A DNA stretch of 64,000 bases from Isoetes taiwanensis (taxonomy: Eukaryota; Streptophyta; Lycopodiopsida; Isoetales; Isoetaceae), in NCBI GenBank assembly GCA_021234155.1, contig JAJEKV010000034.1, positions 8,228,028 through 8,292,027 on the forward strand, in the 5' to 3' direction. Below, in pieces: positions 57,405 through 64,000 of the stretch. Position numbers and translations under genes: made by a program. How positions within the stretch are numbered: position 1 is the stretch's first letter; each line of letters begins with the position of its first letter. The notes under the pieces are model-generated. The model saw nothing but the letters and a program-made list of their open reading frames with translations. It searched no databases and was not told the origin of the DNA.

Positions 57405-57704
57405 CTAGACATGTCCAGGAGGAGGCATCTTCAGCTCCACGTACAGTTCATTGTCTTCAGCAAAAATTTTCATCTCCAACAGTCGCTCTTCATTGACATG
57501 CACCCGATCAACCCACTGCTGCACCTTTTCAGAAAGGTAAGCTCCTAGTTCTCGCATGCGAGACACCTCTGCACAGGAAAATCGAGCCACAATTTTCATT
57601 GTGGTGCCAGAACCGCCAGAATGCTCGGAAGGGTCGGAACCCACAGATCCGGATCCGACAGATTCATCCAGTGGCTTCTTTGCAGTGGTCTTGGTCCGGG
57701 CCAT
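57405..57704 (-). CDS. 99-aa ORF with histone H3 tail-like N-terminus
   Basis: An intact 99-codon frame on the minus strand near the right end of the transposon. It begins MARTKTTAKKPLDESVGSGS. After Met removal, A-R-T-K-T-T-A-K-K matches H3 positions 1-9 (A-R-T-K-Q-T-A-R-K) at 7 of 9 positions, including Lys4 and Lys9. A Ser/Gly-rich linker follows, then a compact ~55-residue segment (MKIVARFSCAEVSRMRELGA, YLSEKVQQWVDRVHVNEERL, LEMKIFAEDNELYVELKMPP) that looks alpha-helical with a beta end. A TATA-like CTATATATCC lies about 90 bp upstream. It is the only undamaged ORF in the element. The function is unknown; some plant retrotransposon proteins also begin with H3-like strings, so a convergent tail is plausible. 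Confidence 0.55.
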   Translation of the reverse strand: MARTKTTAKKPLDESVGSGSVGSDPSEHSGGSGTTMKIVARFSCAEVSRMRELGAYLSEKVQQWVDRVHVNEERLLEMKIFAEDNELYVELKMPPPGHV

Positions 57705-57789
57705 TCCGACAGATTGAAAGAAGTTGAAGGAGGAAGCTGAAAATGGAAACGGAATCGAATGGAAATGGAAGTCGAAGGAGATGGAGGTC

Positions 57790-57799
57790 GGATATATAG
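57790..57799 (-). promoter_or_regulatory. TATA box candidate for the H3-tail-like ORF
   Basis: CTATATATCC on the minus strand, about 90 bp upstream of the ATG at 57704, a reasonable distance for a short 5' leader. Confidence 0.45.
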
Positions 57800-57887
57800 T
57801 TGCATGCCCGCCAAAACCTTAATGAAAAATCTTAATGAAAAATCTTAATGCCATAATGTAAAATCTTAAAAGACGTGCCACCCAATA

Positions 57888-58040
57888 ATAAACCCTATTA
57901 ACCCTATTAGCCTAGCATCTACGAACCCTATTAACACAATAATAGAATCTATTAACTCTATTAACCCAATAATAAGATCTATTAACGTGCTATTAACCCT
58001 ATTAACCCTATTAACTATTAACCCAATAAAAAAATCTACT
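57888..58040 (-). repeat. Subterminal TTAACCCTA-like repeats
   Basis: Ten or more imperfect copies of ctattaaccctattaaccc / aataat(a)(g)atctattaac on the + strand. Such subterminal arrays often serve as transposase-binding sites. They resemble, but are not, telomere repeats. Confidence 0.75.
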
Positions 58041-58429
58041 AACCCTGTTATCGCCCTGTTGGTTGGTGTTCCCTTTTTTTTTTTTTTTTTTTTTTTAAGT
58101 GACCACCATTGAACTAAGAGGGACCATTGAACCATTGAACCCTAAATCTTCATGTCAAGGAGCTCTACAGTCCTCTAGTCCTATGCAAAATTTGGAGGTT
58201 GAATGTAAATATAAGGTAGAGGGTAGGCTACATTAGTGATATACTTGACGTAAAAATACGGTTAAGGGTAGGGTCAATAGGGATTGGATTAGCCGTAAAA
58301 GTATGGAATCAGGTATTATTTTTCACCAACACCAGACTGTATACATAGGGGTTTCCATGGGGGGAGAGCCGTATACGGAGGGGTTTCTCCCGACCCCTGG
58401 AACGCACATGCCATATCCCCTTTACATAG

Positions 58430-58445
58430 AGGTGAACCCCCGGGG
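58430..58445 (-). repeat. Right terminal inverted repeat
   Basis: AGGTGAACCCCCGGGG, inverse complement of the left end with one G missing. Confidence 0.85.
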
Positions 58446-58452
58446 AAGCATT
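58446..58452 (+). repeat. Target-site duplication, right (AAGCATT)
   Basis: Identical to 50947-50953. Confidence 0.8.
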
Positions 58453-59510
58453 CAGACTTCAACCGCAATAGAATGTGTAAAGTTATCCAACATTGATTCT
58501 TCAAGAGGTTAAAAGTCTTGTCCTTTGGGATAATGCTAAGATGAGCACTCTACATCTGATGCTAATAAAGCAAAGACCTCGTTTATCAATGAGATCAACA
58601 TTACGACGACGAACTGCAGCATGTTTTTTCATATTCTAAAATAATCATAAAACCTTACTATTATCATATCCTATATCACATATAATCTGTACAAGCAAAT
58701 AGAGGTAAAGATATCATATTTTCGGCTTCAATAAAACATGGATAAGAATATATTTTGCATTTTTGCAAAGTTTATAGGCTGTGTCATTTATTGCAGCCAT
58801 GTGCAAACTGTTTACTAATAGATAAATGAATATAGAAAGCAAGAACCTCAGTATTCTAGAAGGAGCTCGCATGAAAACGACAAAACCCTCCCGATAGATA
58901 GGCTTCTCATTCATCTCAGCAGATTTTCTACAGTGGTGGATAGTGGGTAGCGCGCACATGCGAACTACCCACGACCCATGAAATACAATGCTAATAGATG
59001 TTTGTTTGTGTACCTGCCGAAAGCTTATCACCGGGATTAAAAAACCTCGCCCTTTCGGGTTTTCGAGGAAAAACCCTAGTGATAAGCCTTTGGCAAGGGG
59101 CTTGGACAAACGTAAGGCTGAGAATTCGCTCCCAAAAAACCCACGACAACCTGTACCTGCACAACACCAACACGAGAACAAATGTGACAAAACAAACCTC
59201 CCAAAGTGGAGGGGCTGATCACGCGTGCCACGCGACAACAAAATAAAAACCTCTTCAAATAGAGGGGTTGGTCACGCGTGCCAGGCGACAAATACATTAA
59301 ACAATTAAAGGAAGGAAGGAAGGAAGGAAATTTTAACGTCCACGGAACCCAATCGGGTTATGGGACCTAATACAAAAGATAGGGCAAAAGCCCAGACTGA
59401 AACTCGGGGACCAAGCCTCGTGACCAAACCAAAAAGGCCGAAGCCAAAATCAAACGTGGGGACTAGCCCCAGTACACAGAACTCGGGGACTATGCCCCGT
59501 AGCAAATCAC
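58453..59510. other. Repeat-rich DNA, no supported gene
   Basis: It includes a roughly 66-bp tandem pair with gaggggctgatcacgcgtgcca / gaggggttggtcacgcgtgcca (about 59208-59288), a (ggaa)n run at 59308-59330, and three loose repeats of ctcggggac.a.gcc.cgt (59400-59500). The segment 58856-58900 (ctagaaggagctcgcatgaaaa...) matches 61174-61218. Confidence 0.6.
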
Positions 59511-59514
59511 AATG

Positions 59515-61002
59515 CTAGAATAAAACAAAAGGGCATAAGGCCAAGCAGAGCTCGGAGTCAAACCAACTACACAGACATTGCCCATGGATCAAGTGGCCAG
59601 TGATCCCGAATGATAGCCTGGCCGTCTCTATACACAGCCCACTTCCGGTGCAGACGAGCCTCGCGGACTCGACATAATTCATCCTTCCGTCGGCAGAGCT
59701 GTGCTGGGGTAAGGTCTTCCTGGACGGAAAAGGGGGTCCCTTGCAAGTGATTGCCATGGCGGAGGATGCGCAGCCTGGACAAGGCATCCCTGGCCCGACC
59801 CGATAAATGGCGGGAATCATCCGGCGTCTTGCCTAACTTCGACGAGCCGAGAGAATGCCATCCGCCTTTACGTGCATCACCTCAGCAAAGAAACATGTCA
59901 CCTCAGCTGTCACAGGAATGTCGCTTGCTTCTTCCAAACCCACAATGCGTAGGTTCAGGGCTACTTGGTCTTGTTTTGGCTTTGGGCGGCTGGCGGGACT
60001 GTGCTAGTGGGCAAACAATCCTCGGATGGCGGCCGTGTGGGCATAGGTGTGGTATCATCGGCCTGGGGTGTAGCATCCACATGCTCAGATGCTAACCACG
60101 TGGTAGGATGCGGGTGTAGCTTCTTGCCGTCTTCTTATTTGAGTCAGTCTGGCGGCGTAGCAGCATCTCTAAAAGTTGGACCCAGCTTCCCAAGGGCAAC
60201 TGAGCCGATGTTCCTGTGAGTGTGATTACCGATTGGACCGTGCGGATCTCGACCAACAAATCTGGAGGCAAACAATGGATCCGAGCATCAATCCTGGGCA
60301 AGGCTGCAGCCAAAGATGCATCCGGAGCAGATTGTGTGTCTGGGTGTGCCAGTATAGGGCGCTGAGGCGCCTGAAGATAAGGCGCAATCGCGGGGTCATA
60401 GGGCCTATTCAAGACCGGCTCAGGCAGCCTAATGAGGTTCTTTTCTTTGCGGGTCTCCCTGGCCATGCGCTTGATCTTACGAGCCATTCTAATGACAAGG
60501 TGGTGAGGGATAAAGCAGATGCAAGGGGACCAGTGCAAATTGATCCTAGAGGTGACCGTGGATGGAAAGGCGAATCCAGAAGACAAAACAAGGGACAACA
60601 TAGCATAAATCGGCCTAAGGGTTACAAGAAGATGAGCAAGCAGATAGCAAGTGGAGGTCCAAGCTACTCAGGAAAAAATCACCGGAGCAACAAGAAGATG
60701 GCGAAGCGAAGCGCTTAAAACAAAAGGGAGCTCCCCGGGCAGGTAACACATCCTTCAACCAGGCTTTAAACCTACACCAAACTAAACAAGAGGTAACCTG
60801 GTATGGCCGAATCTGGATTTGGATAGGACCATGTCTTCTGGAAACTAGGCGAAACTGGAACTGGAAGATGTGCCGAAACTGGATCGGGGTCGCTACTCAA
60901 GGCTTTTGCTGTGTGCGCACTTGTTGCTAGCCCCTGCCGACTCACATGAGCTTGAACAGACCCGGCTGTTGATGCTGTTGATGGGGGGAGGGTGGGTTTC
61001 AA
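59515..61002 (-). pseudogene. LINE-like ORF1 remnant
   Basis: The minus strand carries Pro/Ser-rich frames (60772-61002, 60092-60601) followed by a segment at 59567-59782 reading LRILRHGNHLQGTPFSVQED, LTPAQLCRRKDELCRVREAR, LHRKWAVYRDGQAII. The pattern LKGTPxSVxEDLTPxQ...AR..GK.AxxRxxxLI is typical of the C-terminal domain of LINE ORF1 or ORF1-like RNA-binding proteins. The frames are offset from one another and no reverse transcriptase is in the window, so it is a fragment. Confidence 0.5.
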
Positions 61003-61173
61003 AGAAAAGAGAATAGGGTACTGCTGAGAGAGAAGAGGAAGCGCCGATGAGACGTCGATGAAGAACCCCGCCTAATATAGCGATCAACCAGAGAAGGCAT
61101 GCATGCATGCATGCAAGACATGCATGCTCGCTCCTTCTAGAATGTCGATCCGAGGGCTCGGATCGATGTCATT
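60995..61173. repeat. 179-bp direct repeat, copy 1
   Basis: Runs from ggtttcaaagaaaagagaat to gctcggatcgatgtcatt and recurs at 61365-61543 with very few differences. It contains a tgca run (gcatgcatgcatgcatgc) and a hairpin cgatccgagggctcggatcg. It could be an LTR of a miniature retroelement (TRIM) or 5' promoter units of the LINE-like element to its left. Confidence 0.85.
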
Positions 61174-61183
61174 CTAGAAGGAG
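61131..61183. repeat. 53-bp perfect-arm palindrome
   Basis: Arms CTCCTTCTAGAAT (61131-61143) and ATTCTAGAAGGAG (61171-61183) enclose an inner hairpin CGATCCGAGGGCTCGGATCG. The second 179-bp copy has only the left arm (with one change), so the right arm belongs to the sequence after copy 1. Confidence 0.8.
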
Positions 61184-61364
61184 CTCGCATGAAAATGACA
61201 AAAACCTCCCGAATAGAAGAGAACTTCCATATCAAAAACGGGATCGAGGACGAAGGTCAAAAGATTATGGCTAAAGAAGAGGCAAGGCCGAGAAAGGACA
61301 TGCCACAGCATGAAAGAAACGCCAAAATGGTCAATCCAAGCATGGAGAAGCCCATTTTCTGCAT

Positions 61365-61543
61365 GGTTTCAAAGAAAAGAGAATATGGTACTGCTGAGAG
61401 AGAAGAGGAAGCGCCGATGAGACGTCGATGAAGAACCCCGCCTAATATAGCGATCAACCAGAGAAGGCATGCATGCATGCATGCAAGACATGCATGCTCG
61501 CTCCTTGTAGAATGTCGATCCGAGGGCTCGGATCGATGTCATT
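61365..61543. repeat. 179-bp direct repeat, copy 2
   Basis: Second copy, offset 370 bp from the first. The 191 bp between the copies are open on the + strand but show no known protein. Confidence 0.85.
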
Positions 61544-63920
61544 AAGCAATTCATGATCCAAAACTATATCACAAAAACCTGAAAGCTATCTGGAGGTTGT
61601 GAACAATGTGAGTTTCTGCAGAATCCTCCACGCTTTCGCAAGATGATGTATGCATCTGCAAATCCCACCAAGCTTCTGCAGGGTTCTCCAAGTATTTCGA
61701 AATGGAGCTTAGCTGTAAATAATATATGCAAAGTCCATCAAGCCTCTACACAGTCCTCCGGACATTTTGAAATGGAGCTCTGCTACAAATGCATCTGCCA
61801 AATCGGCCGGATCTTCTTCTTGGATCTTTAGACGGCGAAGAGATTTCATTCAAGCTTGCTTGGCTCTACATCTGAAGATACGAAAACATGGAAATATGGA
61901 GCTGGCAATTTCGTCTGCACATCTGGGCTCTACCACATCCAATATGGTAGCCGCTCAAATTAGGTCTCATGAGAAAACTGCATAAACCTTAGGTCAAAAC
62001 ATTTTTTATCTGCCTTTCGTCATTAGGTTTGAAGAGTCTTTGCCATACCTAATGGCTCTATATTTTATAAAAACCACCATTTGGCCAATGCCAATAAGTT
62101 AAATGCCAAACTTGCCCCAGTCCAGAATTACATCCCGTACTAGTCCATCAAGAAAACTTTGTCATGTCAAATAGTGCATCTAGCTTAATCTTGAGTTATA
62201 GTCCAGTTCCAATATTTGAGAAAAATTCCTGATTGGACCTACACAAATATTTTGAGTCAGACATTGCCTTCTAGTGGACACTGGCCCCTGCATTTACCCA
62301 ACGGTGAACATGCACTCCAATGTAATTACTTGATTAAATGCACCCAATAGTGAACATCAATTAAAAAAAACAAAAAAAAACTTTCGCCCATTTTTTGTTT
62401 TAGAATTCGATTCTTTAGTGTGTTTCATCGAAGATTTGAAATGTACCTTGATAGTTGCTAGAATGAGTAAAGCAGCGATGAATCTGAGCGCCATCTTCCT
62501 TTTTTCAAAACCGATGTAAGTTATGGATCATGGATGGCATTTTGTAGTGCAACAGTTATGCATTTCGTACTCTTTTTTTCGTCAATTTCCTATTTAGCAA
62601 TTTTTTCAATTTCATATGAATGTCATTTATACTCACTTAAAGAATGTTATATTAACAAAAATATCTAGCTAGCTGAAATGCAGGGTTGGGGTAAGGTTAG
62701 GGCGGGGATGGAGTAGCTACATTGACAAAGCTTATTTTGACATGATGTGGAGTTTGTGTGTTAAGACATGAACTAAAAGTTGCTTCGCATAGAGTTAGTG
62801 CAAGGTATATATACTGAGGCACGATAGGGAAAGGACATACATATTGAGGCGAGATAGGGAAACAAAGATGCCCTCACATATCCATGTTTTATAATTCTAC
62901 AATTTGTTGTTCTTCTTCCTGAAAATAAAACCATGTAATTTTCATAATACACATGATAGGTAAACCATCAGGAAGGACACAAAGCTTTACCGGATTTACA
63001 TTTCGGATTTACATTTTGTGCACTTGATAGTTCAAACTTGTGCTTTCAAAAATGAATTGCTGATGCTATCTTCTAGCAATTTGAGAAAGCTAGGTATAAT
63101 TGCATCATTTTCACCATCGAATCCCTATATTCCTTCATTGACATAAGGCTCGACACTCTGTTGCTATAGCACTTCAGAATGGCAAATCGGGTCGCCTTCA
63201 GAACCAGGTCGATTCATAACCAAGAAAGCCTTTCCAATTTGGTCTTCCTGCTATCCCAAACTAGGCAATTTTGCCTTTGAATCTAGTTCAATAGATTGGC
63301 CGATTCTGCTGTCGAAAGATTCTACGTTCAAATTCTATGCATGATTCCATCTGTCTTCGCGGTAAAAATCTGAAGGGGAAGCGAATTAACCGATCAATGC
63401 TTGTGGGTAGCATGAGGAATTGGATTGGGCACAAGGTAATGACTTCCTTCTATCTTCTGCCGATCTTTACACACAACCTCAGATCTTTACACATATATGG
63501 ATATGGGTGATCTAGATAGATCTTTATCTGGACGATTTTGCGGATTTTTATACTGCGCAATGCTGCCATAGATCCTTGCTTTTAGAGCCGCCCACTTATA
63601 ATTCTACTTGATCAGTTCTTTCTGGCCCTTTCTTTCCTTTGCCATATTCTGAATGTCAATATTTCTGGGAAGACAATCGCCCTTTTATGATCACATCTCA
63701 TGCATCTGTAGATGAGAGGTGGATGCTCACAAGAATCCCCAGAAGCTTAGTTGCCTTGCCATTGGGAAGAACCTTCCATAGAAATTTATTGACGCAAGCT
63801 GGAGCAGCGGAATCCAAAGCCCACAAGGTAGTGTAAGAGGGATCCACCAAAATCATTATATTACTATAACTATGGACGCACTTATGACATGAATTACAAG
63901 CATTAAGGATGTGTCAATCT
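61544..63920. other. Intergenic DNA, no supported gene
   Basis: At 61590-61800 there are two or three loose repeats of tgcatctgc.aat.c.ccaagcttctgcagggttctcc and tttcgaaatggagct. Otherwise it is AT-rich, with short frames (for example 63639-63836) that show no recognisable content. Confidence 0.5.
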
Positions 63921-64000
63921 ACTAGTAAATTGCCCACCGTTGGTGGGCTTTACATGTGATTGTTCACCAGTAGTTTGAGGAGCCATGTAATAATTAAGTC
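63921..64000 (-). mobile_element. Helitron 3' terminus on the minus strand, continuing beyond the window
   Basis: Read on the minus strand, the hairpin GCCCACCAACGGTGGGC is followed by AATTTACTAG and then T, the Helitron 3' signature. It matches the architecture of the 41401-41431 terminus (GC-rich hairpin with AACG loop, short A/T spacer, CTAG). The body of the element lies to the right of the window. Confidence 0.65.

Larger units (their letters stand above)
50954..58445 (+). mobile_element. 7.49-kb DNA transposon with CCCCGGGG termini, uncertain superfamily
   Basis: The left end CCCCGGGGGGTTCACCT (50954-50970) and the right end AGGTGAACCCCCGGGG (58430-58445) are inverted repeats with one G fewer at right. 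Directly outside both ends is AAGCATT (50947-50953 and 58446-58452), a 7-bp direct repeat. If the terminal T/A belong to the TIR, the duplication is AGCAT (5 bp). Further in, each end has an ATGTGC motif and a GTATAC motif. Inside are a transposase-like gene on + (51720-55479, decayed), a downstream broken frame, a small minus-strand ORF with a TATA box, and subterminal TTAACCCTA-type repeats. TIRs, target duplication and gene coincide, so the boundaries are well supported. The superfamily is not one I can name. Confidence 0.85.

Noticed and set aside
57888-58040. Interstitial telomere sequence
   Set aside because: The units are ctattaaccc-type, not the plant TTTAGGG/CCCTAAA repeat, and they sit at the subterminal position of the transposon.

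Overview
The window is nuclear DNA of a land plant. Spliced genes with GT-AG introns encode plant-type proteins: an HHL1-type chloroplast photosystem II protection factor, a RER1 relic, a galacturonosyltransferase relic and a PSY-like peptide precursor. The DNA is AT-rich and most of it is transposon-derived. The species cannot be named from sequence; repeat load and gene divergence suggest a seedless plant (fern, lycophyte or moss grade), but this is inference.

Layout. 1-7.4 kb: intergenic repeats, with a 4.25-kb element (2645-6897) carrying 27-28-bp terminal inverted repeats (TIRs) inserted into one copy of a dispersed repeat. 7.4-14.5 kb: a decayed Ty3/gypsy chromovirus with both LTRs, followed by a third LTR and a gag fragment of a sister copy; each LTR carries an antisense tRNA-like segment. 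14.9-18.9 kb: the only gene-dense part, with two convergent intact genes (a five-exon 294-aa conserved protein on + and five-exon HHL1 on -). 19-28.5 kb: retroposon tails, a 452-bp TA-flanked MITE, and broken gene pieces on both strands (RCC1-type, GAUT-type, unidentified exons). 30.0-30.4 kb: a clean three-exon gene for a 74-aa secreted peptide with a PSY-like core. 30.8-31.7 kb: a 5'-truncated LINE.

33.9-49.2 kb: decayed ORFs separated by five clusters of repeats that share a palindromic core of the form CGCACCGTGGCCACGGTGCG, with cluster-specific spacers. A 4.48-kb Helitron (36951-41430) with a captured RER1 gene fragment has inserted into this array. 50.95-58.45 kb: a complete-looking 7.49-kb DNA transposon bounded by CCCCGGGG-type TIRs and a 7-bp direct repeat (AAGCATT). 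It carries a decayed zinc-finger/AT-hook/SDGD-motif transposase-like gene, subterminal TTAACCCTA-like repeats and an opposite-strand ORF whose N-terminus resembles the histone H3 tail. 58.5-61.5 kb: a LINE-like ORF1 remnant on - and two 179-bp direct repeats. 63.92-64 kb: the 3' terminus of a second Helitron running off the window.

Most exciting items: the CCCCGGGG transposon of uncertain superfamily and its H3-tail-like ORF, the palindrome-separated gene array, and the divergent PSY-like peptide gene. Few genes here act together; apart from the two convergent genes at 14.9-18.9 kb and the peptide gene, most coding sequence is relic.
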